A DNA stretch of 64,000 nucleotides from Vibrio sp. 99-70-13A1 (GCF_013114625.1 NZ_VTXD01000001.1:248001-312000), one strand, 5' to 3'. Positions 1 to 10,721 are shown, counted from the first letter of the stretch. Made by a program: numbers and translations. Notes: generated by a model not told the origin, from the letters alone.

Positions 1-306
1 CAAAACAAGGCTCAAGATATTGAAGCTGCACAGCGCGTTTGGAAAGAATGTCAACGCATGCTAGCTGATGAATCAATTGATGTGATTCTATTTGATGAAC
101 TGACTTACATGGTGAGTTACGGCTATATCGAACTGGATGAAGTAGTAGAAGCTCTGAACAATCGTCCAAAGATGCAGTCGGTGATCATCACTGGGCGTGG
201 GGCGCATCGTACACTAACAGAAATGGCAGACACGGTTTCTGAAGTTCGTAATGTTAAACACGCTTTTGAGTCGGGTGTTAAGGCACTGCAAGGCGTCGAC
301 TGGTAA
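1..306 (+). CDS. cobO: Cob(I)yrinic acid a,c-diamide adenosyltransferase, C-terminal part
   Basis: The reading frame is open from base 1 and ends at TAA 304-306, so the window holds only the last ~101 residues; the N-terminal P-loop lies outside. The visible part carries the family's conserved LFDEL, an NNRP...IITGRGAH segment and a GVKA...GVDW C-terminus resembling that of E. coli BtuR. The enzyme transfers the adenosyl group of ATP to Co(I) corrinoids to make coenzyme B12, in de novo synthesis or salvage. It is followed by a bidirectional terminator and a convergent asmA-like gene. The family is clear; whether the gene is best called cobO or btuR cannot be settled from the fragment. Confidence 0.9.
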   Translation, partial: QNKAQDIEAAQRVWKECQRMLADESIDVILFDELTYMVSYGYIELDEVVEALNNRPKMQSVIITGRGAHRTLTEMADTVSEVRNVKHAFESGVKALQGVDW

Positions 307-384
307 TCGCTTAACCACGGAAATAACTACCGTCTTGTATCGTTGCCTCCTAGGGAACAGGTCAGGTCACTCTAATTACATATA

Positions 385-426
385 CAAAAAAGCGTCACTC
401 CCAACAATAAAGGGTGACGCTTTTTT
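385..426. terminator. Bidirectional terminator between cobO and the asmA-like gene
   Basis: A GC-rich stem (GCGTCAC / GTGACGC) is flanked by A6 on the left and T6 on the right. It can therefore end transcription of cobO on the plus strand and of the convergent asmA-like gene on the minus strand. Confidence 0.85.
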
Positions 427-449
427 ATATCAGCTAAATAATAGAGCGA

Positions 450-2582
450 TTAGTTAAACAAGCCTTTCAACAAGCCATTTACAGCCTCTCTAGTCTTTTC
501 GTCTTTGATTTTATCGCCGTATTTTTCGTCAAGTTTTTCTACGCCGCGATCAATCTCTTTCTGCGCTTTTTGCTTTAATACATCATCAAAAATCAATGAA
601 AACTTAGGATCAGCCCATGCACCGGTGATCTGGATTGGGATAGTGACATCTTTTAAGTCATCAATACTCTTACCACCCTGCCCTTCCAACGAACCAACAA
701 TCGATGTCCTTACTAAGAAATCTACCGTTTCATTAATGAAGTTAGCTTTACCGTCACCAGTAATGCGAAGGAATGGGGATTGCATAGATAAATCATTGGT
801 TGAAACCCAACCTTTATCCACTTTTAATGTCGCTTTCATCGCACTGAAGTCAGTCTTTTGAGTGCCTTCAGCATCATCAATCTTCTCACCTTTAATTTTG
901 GCGTAGTTTTCTCGAATCAGTTGAGCGACGTTGATGCCGTTAACCGCACCATCTTCAAAGTTAATCGCGATGGTACCAACTAAGTTTTTCTTAATGCCTG
1001 TAGGAGTAAGGCTGCTACCTTTAACGTTAACATCGATATTGCCCGTTCCTTCCAGCATATCGTTATTCGCAACATCCACTAATAAAGGCTGAACCTTAAC
1101 TCCTTTGATCTGCTTCTTCGCCGTGTAAGTCGCTGGTGTTTTTCGAGCGTCTAACTTAGCAGTTGCAGAAATAGAACCTTGATAAAGATTCGAAGTAAAT
1201 GATGTCAGTTCCGCCACTCCACGATTAACCGAAAATGCTGTTTTTACATTTTGCATCTTCGCATTATTCGCTTTGAACTTATCGATGGCGATATCACCTT
1301 TCACATCTAAAGTCTTTAATGCCGATAAATCAGGTTCTACTTCTTTAGAAGCAGTGTTACCTGTATCTGACGAAGACTCCGGAGTTTCTGTAGCCGCGGT
1401 TTCTGTTGCGCTGCCTAATCCTAAGAATTCATCTAAATCAATATTTGGGCTATGCAATGAAAAACGCACTTTAGGAATGTCAGATAAAGTCACATCCGCC
1501 TTTCCATCCAATGCAATTGAGTTCGCTTGTAGTTTCTCTAACACAAAACTCAAATGGCTTTTGGCTAAATCAAAACTTAAGTCTGACAACATATCCACTT
1601 TCATTGGGGACTGAGGAAGAGTATCACCTTTAAATGTCGAATCTAGCGTCAGCTTATTCAATGTTACCTTTGAAATAGCACTATCAACTGTTAGCTCACC
1701 ACCACCTTTCACGTCTAACTCTAAACCAGCAGCTTGACCAATTACCGCGTAAGACAGTTGATTTACTTTATCGAATTCGAAGGTGTCTAAACCAATCTTG
1801 GCAGATTCAATGGAAGTTGATGGATCATTAAATACGGCATCAAGTTCGATATTACGTAATGTATAACTTGCAAAACCTTGCGCCAATTTAAAATCAGCAC
1901 TGCCCGTTGCTGAGAACGTTTGTTGGTTATTTTCACCCGACGCAGCGAATGTTGCAGTCGTCCAAGTATCCACCGCAAATTCGGACAGATTAAGAGCAAC
2001 ATCATAAAGCTTAGTAAAAGAACCTGTTTGTTTATCACTCATTTCAAACAAGGCATTCGATACAGTGACGCCAGCCAGATTAATAGTCCAACCAGATGCA
2101 GCTGAGGATGGCTCTTGTGAAGGCACCTCTTGCTGAGAGGATGAGTCTGTCGATGTTTGTTCTGTAGCGACTTCGTCTTGCGACGTTTGAGCTTGGGTCA
2201 AAGCATCAATGTTTTTACGACCATCTTTCAGCGTTTCTAGATAAAATTCAGCACCATCTAATGTAATGTTGCCAATTTCAAGTTGATTACTAAATAATGG
2301 AGTAACTGAAACATCAACCCCAACAGTATCAACCTTAAATAAATTCGGTTGTGTAAAACCTTGTGGGTTACGTAATTCGGTTTGGCCGAGTTCGAATCCA
2401 ATCGATGGAAAGAATTGCCAACTGATATCCCCTTCAATCACAAGGTCTAGGCCTGTGTGTTTCTGAGCTTGTTCAACAATTAATGGTTTAAATTGATTGG
2501 GGTTCACTAACAGCACTAGCGCCAGAATTGCTGCAATAACAACAAACACTGGGACAGCTATGAAAATGAGTAGTTTCTTCAT
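450..2582 (-). CDS. AsmA family protein
   Basis: About 710 residues. There is one N-terminal transmembrane helix (LLIFIAVPVFVVIAAILALV) followed by a long periplasmic region of beta-rich AsmA-type repeats. AsmA-like proteins are inner-membrane-anchored and implicated in outer-membrane assembly or in lipid transport between the membranes. The central section is low complexity, rich in Ser/Thr/Gln/Glu (roughly residues 135-165 and 395-420), as is common in vibrio members. Two start codons lie six bases apart (2588 and 2582). The AAGGA ribosome binding site is well spaced only for the second, giving MKKLLIF, so that one is used. The gene lies downstream of udk on the same strand, separated by a terminator. 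Confidence 0.85.
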   Translation of the reverse strand: MKKLLIFIAVPVFVVIAAILALVLLVNPNQFKPLIVEQAQKHTGLDLVIEGDISWQFFPSIGFELGQTELRNPQGFTQPNLFKVDTVGVDVSVTPLFSNQLEIGNITLDGAEFYLETLKDGRKNIDALTQAQTSQDEVATEQTSTDSSSQQEVPSQEPSSAASGWTINLAGVTVSNALFEMSDKQTGSFTKLYDVALNLSEFAVDTWTTATFAASGENNQQTFSATGSADFKLAQGFASYTLRNIELDAVFNDPSTSIESAKIGLDTFEFDKVNQLSYAVIGQAAGLELDVKGGGELTVDSAISKVTLNKLTLDSTFKGDTLPQSPMKVDMLSDLSFDLAKSHLSFVLEKLQANSIALDGKADVTLSDIPKVRFSLHSPNIDLDEFLGLGSATETAATETPESSSDTGNTASKEVEPDLSALKTLDVKGDIAIDKFKANNAKMQNVKTAFSVNRGVAELTSFTSNLYQGSISATAKLDARKTPATYTAKKQIKGVKVQPLLVDVANNDMLEGTGNIDVNVKGSSLTPTGIKKNLVGTIAINFEDGAVNGINVAQLIRENYAKIKGEKIDDAEGTQKTDFSAMKATLKVDKGWVSTNDLSMQSPFLRITGDGKANFINETVDFLVRTSIVGSLEGQGGKSIDDLKDVTIPIQITGAWADPKFSLIFDDVLKQKAQKEIDRGVEKLDEKYGDKIKDEKTREAVNGLLKGLFN

Positions 2583-2605
2583 CCGCATATTCCTTGCTTA
2601 GATTC

Positions 2606-2637
2606 CAAAAGAAAGTGGCACTATAAAAGTGCCACTG
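2606..2637 (-). terminator. Terminator of udk
   Basis: The inverted repeat AGTGGCACT / AGTGCCACT (2614-2622 and 2629-2637) is followed, reading the minus strand, by the T-rich TTCTTTT. It lies between the udk stop and the asmA-like start. Confidence 0.7.
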
Positions 2638-2689
2638 ATTCGTTAAAAAATAAAGCTAAGTGAGTCACTTAGGCTAAAAATTTATTCGA

Positions 2690-3331
2690 TTAAGATTTCA
2701 AAAGCTTTGCAATGTGTGCTTTTAACACATCAATCGCGATGCGGTTCTTACCACCACGAGGAACAATAATGTCCGCATGCTGTTTTGATGGTTCAATAAA
2801 TTGCATGAACATTGGGCGAACCGTTTGTTGATATTGCTTAAGAACTGAATCCATTGTACGACCACGCTCTTCTACATCTCGCTTAACACGACGAAGTAAA
2901 CAGATATCTAGCGGAGTATCCATGAATACACTTGCGTGCATGAGATCACGTAAACGTGGATCTGTCAGCAACAAAATACCTTCAAGGATAATCACTTTCT
3001 TAGGCGTTAGTGTCGTTGTTTCAGAAGTACGAGTATGTTCTGAATAACTGTACTCAGGCACTTCGACTGCTTCACCTTTAATCAATTTCTGTAAATGTTC
3101 ACATAAAAGGTCATGATCTAGAGCACTTGGGTGATCGTAGTTTGTTTTAACACGCTCTTCCATACTCAAGTGACTTTGGTCGCTGTAGTAGCAATCTTCC
3201 GTGATAACACCAATTTGATGGTCGCCTACTTTTTCGCGTAGCTCATTATAAATCGTACTAGCAATCAGACTTTTTCCTGAAGCTGAAGCGCCAGCGATAC
3301 CTACGATTACACATTGATTATTATCAGACAT
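2690..3331 (-). CDS. udk: Uridine kinase
   Basis: This cytosolic enzyme phosphorylates uridine and cytidine to UMP and CMP in pyrimidine salvage. The P-loop GASASGKS is at residues 14-21, followed by the family motifs EDCYY and NYDHPSALD. The ORF can be extended 31 codons upstream, but the start at 3331 gives 213 residues, the same length as E. coli Udk, and begins [14 protein letters not shown] as family members do. It lies downstream of mrp on the same strand with a 176-base gap, as in other vibrios. Confidence 0.95.
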   Translation of the reverse strand: MSDNNQCVIVGIAGASASGKSLIASTIYNELREKVGDHQIGVITEDCYYSDQSHLSMEERVKTNYDHPSALDHDLLCEHLQKLIKGEAVEVPEYSYSEHTRTSETTTLTPKKVIILEGILLLTDPRLRDLMHASVFMDTPLDICLLRRVKRDVEERGRTMDSVLKQYQQTVRPMFMQFIEPSKQHADIIVPRGGKNRIAIDVLKAHIAKLLKS

Positions 3332-3507
3332 TACTTTGCACCCGATATGGTTTGGTGATGGGATTAGATAAACCGCCTGATTATAGGGGCTAAGCTCTCT
3401 AGATTCTAGTCGCCATTGCCCCAATTTTCCTGCAATTAAAGGTTCTGAATAAATTTAACAAAGACAAACGTTTGCGTATAAGTTAAGCCTTAGTTAACGA
3501 GTGTCTA

Positions 3508-4584
3508 TTATTCAACCATTGAGAAATTAATTGCCTCTGGCTTTGCTTTTCCAGACCAATACATTTTGCTGCTTAGGGACTCTGCAAGTTCGAGATATTG
3601 ACGTGTATGTTCACTATCTGGTCGGCGCTCTACTGTTGGCACTCCCGCATCGATATCCTGGCGCATATCGATATGAAGCGGAATTTGAGCAAGAATATCC
3701 AAACCATATTCTTTAGACATGGCTTCTCCGCCTCCTTGCCCAAAGATGTGTTCTTTCTCACCACAGCTACTGCAGATATGGTAGCTCATGTTCTCGACAA
3801 TACCTATCACTGGCACATCCACCTTTTCAAACATCGCCACCCCTTTACGAGCATCGGCAAGGGCCAAATCTTGAGGAGTGGTAACAACAACCGCTCCTGT
3901 CACCGGAATTTGTTGAGAAAGTGTCAATTGAATATCACCAGTACCTGGCGGCATATCGATCACAAGGTAATCTAAGTCAGGCCATAGGGTTTCATTGACG
4001 AGCTGAGCCAAGGCTTTAGACGCCATAGGTCCGCGCCATATTGCCGCTTCATCTTGTGAGACTAAATAACCGATAGAGTGCGTAAAGATTCCATGGGATT
4101 CGATCGGAACCATCCACTTGTTTTCACGAACTTCTGGTTTTGCATCGATTTTACCTAACATCATGGGAACCGATGGTCCGTAGACATCAGCATCGAGTAA
4201 CCCAACTTTTGCGCCCGACTTTGAAAGTGCTAATGCAAGGTTCACAGATGTAGTTGATTTACCTACACCACCTTTTGCCGATGTCACAGCGATTACATTT
4301 TTCACCCCTTTTAAGGCTGTAGGGACAGTTGTTTCTAAAGCAGAAGGCTTCACTTGGATTTTAAATTGGAAATTAGCGACTTGTTGATTTTTAATTTGAG
4401 CTTTAATCCAAGTTTCTAATTCTTGTTCAAGTGAACGACATGCAAATGGGACCGTGATATTAAATACACCGTTTGGAGTAACAGTGATAATTGAAGAGTG
4501 ACTTGCCCAATCAGCAACCAAGCTTGAGTGTTCAAATTCATTCAACCATGAGCAAAAATCTTGCTTAGAATTAAAGTTACGCAT
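3508..4584 (-). CDS. apbC: Mrp/ApbC iron-sulfur carrier ATPase
   Basis: 358 residues. An N-terminal DUF59/MIP18-like segment (about 1-85) precedes a MinD/ParA-type P-loop domain with deviant Walker A KGGVGKS at 104-110. A CxxC pair (CSSC, near residue 273) in the C-terminal half is the dimer Fe-S site used by this family. The protein binds and hands on Fe-S clusters in the cytosol. GGAGT stands seven bases before the ATG. The gene is divergent from metG, the same pairing seen in E. coli (mrp-metG). Confidence 0.94.
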   Translation of the reverse strand: MRNFNSKQDFCSWLNEFEHSSLVADWASHSSIITVTPNGVFNITVPFACRSLEQELETWIKAQIKNQQVANFQFKIQVKPSALETTVPTALKGVKNVIAVTSAKGGVGKSTTSVNLALALSKSGAKVGLLDADVYGPSVPMMLGKIDAKPEVRENKWMVPIESHGIFTHSIGYLVSQDEAAIWRGPMASKALAQLVNETLWPDLDYLVIDMPPGTGDIQLTLSQQIPVTGAVVVTTPQDLALADARKGVAMFEKVDVPVIGIVENMSYHICSSCGEKEHIFGQGGGEAMSKEYGLDILAQIPLHIDMRQDIDAGVPTVERRPDSEHTRQYLELAESLSSKMYWSGKAKPEAINFSMVE

Positions 4585-4739
4585 ATGGACTCCTTTTTTA
4601 TTTATGCTAACACCCAGTAAAGAAAGACTGAACCCTTAAAAAACTAGGGGATTCAACCCTCTGATACCTTGGCGTATCACACGTTATAAAGTAGTATTAC
4701 TCATCAAATTTATACCTATCAAAAAGCGAAATATTAAGT

Positions 4740-6815
4740 ATGGCAACTGATCCAAGAAACGTTTCTTCAAGGGAACTGCTGGTAACTTGTGCGCTTCCGT
4801 ACGCTAACGGCTCTATTCACCTTGGCCATATGCTTGAGCATATCCAAGCTGATATCTGGGTTCGATACCAGCGTCTACGTGGCAACACTGTAAACTTCAT
4901 CTGTGCTGACGATGCTCACGGCACGCCAATTATGCTTAAAGCTCAACAGATGGGTATCACGCCAGAAGAAATGATCGCTGCTGTTAGTGAAGAGCACCAA
5001 AAAGACTTCGCTGGCTTTGATATCAGCTTTGATAACTACCACAGCACACATAGCGAAGAGAACCGCGAACTGGCTTCTCACATCTATCTAGAACTTAAAA
5101 AGAACGGCTTCATTTCTAGCCGTACTATTTCTCAGCTTTTCGATCCTGAGAAAGAGATGTTCCTACCAGACCGCTTCGTAAAAGGTACTTGCCCTAAGTG
5201 TAAGTCAGAAGACCAGTATGGTGATAACTGTGATAACTGTGGTGAGACATACAGCCCAACTGAGCTAATTAACCCTAAATCAGCGGTTTCTGGCGCAACT
5301 CCAGTAATGAAAGATTCTGAGCACTTCTTCTTCGACCTACCTCAGTTCGAAAGCATGCTTAAAGAGTGGACTCGTTCTGGCTCTCTACAGAATGAAACTG
5401 CAAACAAAATGCAGGAATGGTTCGAGTCTGGTCTGCAACAGTGGGATATCTCTCGTGATGCACCTTACTTCGGCTTCGAAATCCCAGGCGAGAAAAACAA
5501 ATTTTTCTACGTATGGCTAGACGCTCCTGTTGGCTACATGGCTTCTTTCAAGAACCTATGTGACAAGCGTGACGATCTAAACTTTGACGAATACTGGAAG
5601 AAAGACAGCACAACTGAGCTTTACCACTTCATCGGTAAAGACATCGTTTACTTCCACAGCCTATTCTGGCCTGCAATGCTAGAAGGCGCTGGTTTCCGTA
5701 AGCCAAACAACGTATTCGTACACGGCTACGTAACGGTGAACGGTGCGAAGATGTCTAAGTCGAAAGGCACATTCATCAAAGCAAGTACGTACTTAAACCA
5801 CCTAGACCCTGAGTGTCTACGCTACTACTACGCTGCGAAACTAAACAGCCGTATTGATGACCTTGACCTTAACCTTGAAGACTTCACTCAACGTGTAAAC
5901 GCTGACGTCGTAAACAAGATTGTTAACCTAGCGTCTCGTAACGCTGGCTTCATCACGAAACGTTTTGAAGGCAAACTTGCTGCTGAATTTGCAGAACCTG
6001 AGCTATACAACGAATTCGTTGCTGCTGCTGAGCGTATCGGTCAGCTATACGAAACTCGTGAGTTCAGCCGCGCTATCCGTGAAATTACTGCACTAGCAGA
6101 TAAAGCTAACCAGTACATTGACGAAAAAGCACCTTGGGTTCTTGCGAAAGAAGAAGGTAAAGAGAAAGAGCTTCAAGAAGTTTCTTCGGTAGGTATTAAC
6201 CTATTTCGAGTGCTAATTGCTTACCTGAAGCCAGTTATGCCAGAGCTTGCGGCTCGCACTGAAGCTTTCCTAAATGAAGAGCTAACGTGGGAAGCGATTG
6301 CGACTCCGCTAACTGATCACGAAATCACTAAGTTCAAAGCGCTATTTAGCCGTATTGATCCTAAGAAAGTGGAAGCAATGATCGAGTCTTCTAAAGAAGA
6401 TGCAGCAGTAGAGGCAGCAGCGAAAGAAAAAGCAGAAGCTGAGAAAGAACAAGCAAGCCAAACTGAGCTAGACAAAGAACCAATCGCAGACGAGATTGAG
6501 TTTGATGCCTTTGCAGCAGTAGATATGCGTATTGCTCGTATCATCTCTTGTGAAGAAGTACCAAAAGCGAACAAGCTGCTTAAATTCCAATTGGATATCG
6601 GTGGTGAGACTCGCCAAGTATTCTCTGGTATCAAATCAGCATACAAACCTGAAGAGCTAGAAGGCAAGCTAACTGTAATGGTGGCAAACCTAAAACCTCG
6701 TAAGATGAAGTTTGGTATGTCTGAAGGTATGATCCTAGCAGCGGGTCCTGGTGGCAGTGATTTATGGATCCTTGAGCCACACGAAGGTGCCCAGCCTGGT
6801 ATGCGTGTAATGTAA
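4740..6815 (+). CDS. metG: Methionyl-tRNA synthetase
   Basis: 691 residues. The class I catalytic core has HLGH (HIGH box) near residue 27 and KMSKS near 340, and a zinc knuckle with CPKC and CDNC pairs between. An anticodon-binding helical domain follows. A charged, Ala/Glu/Lys-rich linker (about 545-590) leads to the C-terminal EMAP/Trbp111-type tRNA-binding domain that also dimerises the enzyme. It charges tRNA-Met, including the initiator. Full length for the two-domain bacterial form. A strong terminator follows. Confidence 0.97.
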   Translation: MATDPRNVSSRELLVTCALPYANGSIHLGHMLEHIQADIWVRYQRLRGNTVNFICADDAHGTPIMLKAQQMGITPEEMIAAVSEEHQKDFAGFDISFDNYHSTHSEENRELASHIYLELKKNGFISSRTISQLFDPEKEMFLPDRFVKGTCPKCKSEDQYGDNCDNCGETYSPTELINPKSAVSGATPVMKDSEHFFFDLPQFESMLKEWTRSGSLQNETANKMQEWFESGLQQWDISRDAPYFGFEIPGEKNKFFYVWLDAPVGYMASFKNLCDKRDDLNFDEYWKKDSTTELYHFIGKDIVYFHSLFWPAMLEGAGFRKPNNVFVHGYVTVNGAKMSKSKGTFIKASTYLNHLDPECLRYYYAAKLNSRIDDLDLNLEDFTQRVNADVVNKIVNLASRNAGFITKRFEGKLAAEFAEPELYNEFVAAAERIGQLYETREFSRAIREITALADKANQYIDEKAPWVLAKEEGKEKELQEVSSVGINLFRVLIAYLKPVMPELAARTEAFLNEELTWEAIATPLTDHEITKFKALFSRIDPKKVEAMIESSKEDAAVEAAAKEKAEAEKEQASQTELDKEPIADEIEFDAFAAVDMRIARIISCEEVPKANKLLKFQLDIGGETRQVFSGIKSAYKPEELEGKLTVMVANLKPRKMKFGMSEGMILAAGPGGSDLWILEPHEGAQPGMRVM

Positions 6816-6856
6816 TCTTTATTGCTAAGGTTTACTGTTTAACTTAAATACAAAAT

Positions 6857-6883
6857 GCCCCGCTCAACTAGCGGGGCTTTTTT
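6857..6883 (+). terminator. Terminator of metG
   Basis: A perfect 8-bp GC stem GCCCCGCT / AGCGGGGC with a five-base loop is followed by six T residues, 42 bases after the metG stop. Confidence 0.92.
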
Positions 6884-7037
6884 ATGAAAGTGAGAAATTC
6901 CAAAAACGATTAATCGATAACGAAACAGAAAACGTACCGTGCGAACATATATAAAATAACGATTATTTTATATGAAACCATTGATATGTATAAAGTAAAC
7001 ATTTAGTTTGGGGGCGAACAATAAGGATTTGCTCTAA

Positions 7038-8138
7038 ATGACTGATATAACAGCTACAATCGAAAGCACAGACTCTCCAACAGAAATCGCAGGAAGCCCA
7101 ACAGAAAATATAGCGAATCAAGAACCAATCAAACTAAGCCAAACTCGCTCATTCACTTGGGAGTTCTTACTTACTTGCAGCACATTTACTGTTTACTCTG
7201 TATTTTATTTAATAGCTCGTACTCACGAATTAAATAAGCTTGATGAAAAGAGATTCAAACCTTGGCTTTGGATATTCTCATTATCCCCTGTTATTTCTCT
7301 ATTCAGTTTGCCCATCTTACATTCCGCTTTAACTCGGCTAGAAGCAAAGTATCAACCATCTCGTAATAAAAAATGGGATATCGCCATTATCCTTATTATG
7401 CTGCTAAGCAACCATTACTTAGCAATATCATCAAAGGTTCTAACCCCAATATGGTTTGACTGTTTAATACTAGTAGTATGGTCAATCAGTTTTGCATTTT
7501 TCGCTAAACGTATTTCGGCGCTTAAGCACGCTGTACCTAATATAAGTTGGAAGCGAGAAAACATATTTAAAGTCACTTTTAAATGGTTGCTCTCGATTAT
7601 TCTCATCCCAATATATATCGTAGCAATAGTGTATGAGGTAACTGAAAGCTACCAACTTAAAGATGTTCCGCGTTTTAATACAAATACTTTTACTGCTGTT
7701 TCTTTAGATCAAAGAGCATCTCTGAAGTTTTTTGAACAAGACTGGTATCAAGCTGATATAGGGACTTTTTCTGATGGTAGTACCGAAGCTGAATTCTCTA
7801 GCATTAATTCATCTAATTACCTATTACTATTCACTTATAGTGATACATTTGAACTGCTCGATGCACACATGCAGGACAGAAAAAGTTGGATAGAAGAAAG
7901 CCTAGGGCAAGCAAAATGCACAAACAATAAGTATTCGATCGGCGACCAATTTTTCATTAAATCGGATTTAATCTGCACAGGACGTACGCTTGGAGATGAT
8001 TCAATCAAGGTGATAAGTGTGATTGAAACTCCAAACAAAACATATGAACTGCTTGGTGAGTATAGCGCCCCAGAGTATGAATTTGAGAAACAGAATCAAA
8101 AGTTCGTGAAAATGGTCAAGGAGTTCAAAGTACAATGA
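7038..8138 (+). CDS. Uncharacterised multi-spanning membrane protein
   Basis: 366 residues; not a family I recognise with certainty. After a Thr/Ser/Glu-rich N-terminal stretch of ~35 residues come four to five hydrophobic helices (roughly 45-65, 80-100, 120-160, 180-205), then a C-terminal region without membrane segments that is probably outside the cytoplasm. The first helical block (FLLTCSTFTVYSVFYLI followed by ELNKLD) faintly resembles DUF4234-type membrane domains; this is a weak impression. Its last four bases overlap the start of the transglutaminase-like gene (ATGA), so the two are almost certainly co-translated. Codon use looks more AT-rich than in metG. Confidence 0.75.
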   Translation: MTDITATIESTDSPTEIAGSPTENIANQEPIKLSQTRSFTWEFLLTCSTFTVYSVFYLIARTHELNKLDEKRFKPWLWIFSLSPVISLFSLPILHSALTRLEAKYQPSRNKKWDIAIILIMLLSNHYLAISSKVLTPIWFDCLILVVWSISFAFFAKRISALKHAVPNISWKRENIFKVTFKWLLSIILIPIYIVAIVYEVTESYQLKDVPRFNTNTFTAVSLDQRASLKFFEQDWYQADIGTFSDGSTEAEFSSINSSNYLLLFTYSDTFELLDAHMQDRKSWIEESLGQAKCTNNKYSIGDQFFIKSDLICTGRTLGDDSIKVISVIETPNKTYELLGEYSAPEYEFEKQNQKFVKMVKEFKVQ

Positions 8139-10039
8139 ACAAATTAATCACGTTTACTTTAGTGGTCTTTGCAACTAGTGCTTTTGCACAAAATGAAAGT
8201 ATCCATTGGCACGATGATTTAACCGCTAACCAAGCATTAATCGACCAAACCATTACCTTAAAGGACTCTCTAACTGACACTAAAACCATGACAAGGTTGA
8301 AGTACCAACAAGATTTTAATATCCAGTTAGAAGAAGTAACGGAAACCGTAACGATAGTAGATTTTTACCCGAAGTTTTTCGATACTGAAGAATATGGGTC
8401 AAAATCTATCAATTTCGACCGACATGATCAGCAAGTAGAAGTCGTTGCCGCAACAACTATTTCTCCTTTAGGGAAAATAGTTAATGTCGATTCTTCACTG
8501 ACCAAACTGCTCGATGCACACAGTGAAAATACCTTCACTGATCAACAGCAACTACTCATCCCACTCCCTTCCCTTGAAGAAAACAGTATTTCAATAGTCA
8601 AATACAAGATAATAACCCAACGAGCTCCAGACGACTTACACTGGGCAGCATCAATCTACACGCAGCGATCATTCCCGATTAAAGAATATTTAGTAAATAC
8701 TAAATGGGGTGGCGATGAAATAATACAGTGGAGAGCCCATTCTGATGATGTCATTTGCACAGACAAAAAAAATGAGTTGAGTTGTCAAGGCAGAGATATT
8801 CAAGCTTATAGTCATGATAATTCTACACGCTGGCAGGATCATATAGGTCGAATAGAGATTTCTAATTTTTCCGATTGGCAACAAGTTATTGAGAAAGCAA
8901 GCGAAGCTATGTCTCAAGCAAGCAACGATACTACTGGGCTAAATGAAATATACGTACAACTTACAGCTGGCACTAACAATATTGAAGATAAAATATCCAA
9001 TATTCTTGAGTTTGTTGCGCGAGATATCCGTTACATTTCTATGTCTGAAGCCGAGCACTCTATCATTCCGCACACGCTGCATGAAACATTAAGTAATCGA
9101 TATGGTGACTGTAAAGACAAATCAACATTATTGAAATCTCTATTATCTAAAGCAGGAATAGAGTCTCAACTCGTATTAGTCGATACTGACCGATTTAATC
9201 AAGATTCACTGTTACTTCCTGCTATGAACCACTTTAACCACGTTGTGGTTTGCTTCGATTTATATAGTAATACTTATTGTTTGGATCCCACAGATTATGT
9301 CACTCACTGGCAATCAACACCCAATTGGATTCAAGGTAAAGCGAGCTTAATATTAGAAGAAAGCCAACAACCAAGTACTATCGGTAAAAACCATTATCGA
9401 TGGCGTTTAGCAAGCGACGTGATGCTGAAATTTGATCCTCAAGGTGGGCAAACTGAGGAACAGGTTCGCATTTATAAAGGTGAATACGCTGCATATTACC
9501 GTCAAAAAATGATATCGCGTAATGAAGAGGAACATCTTGAATTTCTCGAAAGTGAGTACGCAAGCGAGGTAACATCGCAAGGTAAACCTAAATTCTCAAC
9601 GTTTCATGTTGATGACATGAATGCGCATCTTAAAATTGAATCAAATAATGAATATGAATCACTGCTAGACCCAACGCTTAATAAATTAGAATACTCCGAA
9701 AATGACGTATGGCTCATGTACGAGCTCAGAGAGATGGAGCTTAAAAATGATTGGTTCAAAGAGTTCTTCTCAGGTATAGAAGTAACCAGTAAGTATGAAT
9801 TCAATCTTGAGGACAGCCCCTGGACGCTTGAGAATCTACCTTCTAATATCACGTTTGAGCATAAGTACGGCACTATGTCCCGAACAGTAAATCCTTTAGA
9901 CAAATCTAAATTCAACGTTGTCACTAAAGTTAAGATTCACGCCAAAACAATCCCTGGAGAAGAGATTGAAACATTCAATTTATTCTTGAGGACGTTAAGA
10001 GCTCATTCTCCTATTCGGTTTACCGCTCTAAACAATTAA
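8135..10039 (+). CDS. Secreted DUF3857 / transglutaminase-like protein
   Basis: 634 residues. A signal peptide (cleavage likely after SAFA, residue 18) directs it out of the cytoplasm. The N-terminal half matches the DUF3857 pattern; the middle is a transglutaminase-like fold with a complete papain-type triad: Cys326 in YGDCKDKS, His369 in FNHVVV and Asp384 in LDPTD. Such proteins are predicted peptidases or amidases rather than true cross-linkers; the substrate is unknown. The C-terminal ~230 residues look like a further beta-rich domain. It is translationally coupled to the upstream membrane protein, which suggests they work at the envelope together. Confidence 0.82.
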   Translation: MNKLITFTLVVFATSAFAQNESIHWHDDLTANQALIDQTITLKDSLTDTKTMTRLKYQQDFNIQLEEVTETVTIVDFYPKFFDTEEYGSKSINFDRHDQQVEVVAATTISPLGKIVNVDSSLTKLLDAHSENTFTDQQQLLIPLPSLEENSISIVKYKIITQRAPDDLHWAASIYTQRSFPIKEYLVNTKWGGDEIIQWRAHSDDVICTDKKNELSCQGRDIQAYSHDNSTRWQDHIGRIEISNFSDWQQVIEKASEAMSQASNDTTGLNEIYVQLTAGTNNIEDKISNILEFVARDIRYISMSEAEHSIIPHTLHETLSNRYGDCKDKSTLLKSLLSKAGIESQLVLVDTDRFNQDSLLLPAMNHFNHVVVCFDLYSNTYCLDPTDYVTHWQSTPNWIQGKASLILEESQQPSTIGKNHYRWRLASDVMLKFDPQGGQTEEQVRIYKGEYAAYYRQKMISRNEEEHLEFLESEYASEVTSQGKPKFSTFHVDDMNAHLKIESNNEYESLLDPTLNKLEYSENDVWLMYELREMELKNDWFKEFFSGIEVTSKYEFNLEDSPWTLENLPSNITFEHKYGTMSRTVNPLDKSKFNVVTKVKIHAKTIPGEEIETFNLFLRTLRAHSPIRFTALNN

Positions 10040-10061
10040 CCGCCATTACTTTTACTCAAAC

Positions 10062-10089
10062 CTTCTCCTTATTTATATATGAGGAGAAG
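10062..10089. terminator. Hairpin after the transglutaminase-like gene
   Basis: A perfect 8-bp inverted repeat CTTCTCCT / AGGAGAAG with a 12-base AT-rich loop lies 22 bases after the stop codon. No T-run follows, so it may be an RNA 3' end stabiliser or a weak terminator. Confidence 0.4.
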
Positions 10090-10241
10090 CGTTGGCCAGT
10101 GATCATCTAGATAAGAGTAAGCCTTCTGGATAATAATCTAATTAAAACTCTGATTACTTCTACCCCCTAAGTCATATCTCTGTTAGAGTCGCGCCAATCA
10201 ACCCTTTCATAACCACTGACCGCTCTCTTTAGGAATTCTCC

Positions 10242-10721
10242 GTGACTAACAATGAAATCTTGCGTCGTATTCAACACGCACTAAATTTAAAAAATGCTCA
10301 AATCATCAAAGCTTGTGAGCAAGCAGATGTAACTGTTGCTCATGACCAAGTGAATGACTGGCTTAAAGATGAAAGCGAAAAGTCTTTCTCAAAAATGAAA
10401 GATAAAGAGCTTGCCGTTTTCTTGAACGGTTTCATCAACCTAAAGCGCGGTAAGAAAGAAGGCGAACAGCCAAAGCCAGAAGTAGAGCTGACGAATAACA
10501 TGATTTTCATGAAGCTGCGTATTGCATTGAATATGAAAGCTGAAGATGTGCTGGATGTACTAGAAGTGGTAGGCATCAGCCTAAGTAAGTACGAAATCGG
10601 TTCTTACTTTCGTAAGCCAAACAACAAGAACTACAAAGTATGTAAAGACCTCCTGCTTTGTGATTTCTTAAATGGTGTTCAGTTCACTAACCGCCCTGAT
10701 TCTGAAGAATTCGCTGGTTAG
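10242..10721 (+). CDS. yehS: DUF1456 family protein (YehS-like)
   Basis: 159 residues made of two related ~68-residue helical repeats, each starting with a pattern like (T/N)NNxIxxxxRxALNxK (residues 2-18 and ~84-100). This duplicated DUF1456 module is what E. coli YehS contains; its function is unknown. The start is GTG, supported by AGGA seven bases upstream. A bidirectional terminator shared with convergent fadR follows. Confidence 0.88.
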   Translation: MTNNEILRRIQHALNLKNAQIIKACEQADVTVAHDQVNDWLKDESEKSFSKMKDKELAVFLNGFINLKRGKKEGEQPKPEVELTNNMIFMKLRIALNMKAEDVLDVLEVVGISLSKYEIGSYFRKPNNKNYKVCKDLLLCDFLNGVQFTNRPDSEEFAG

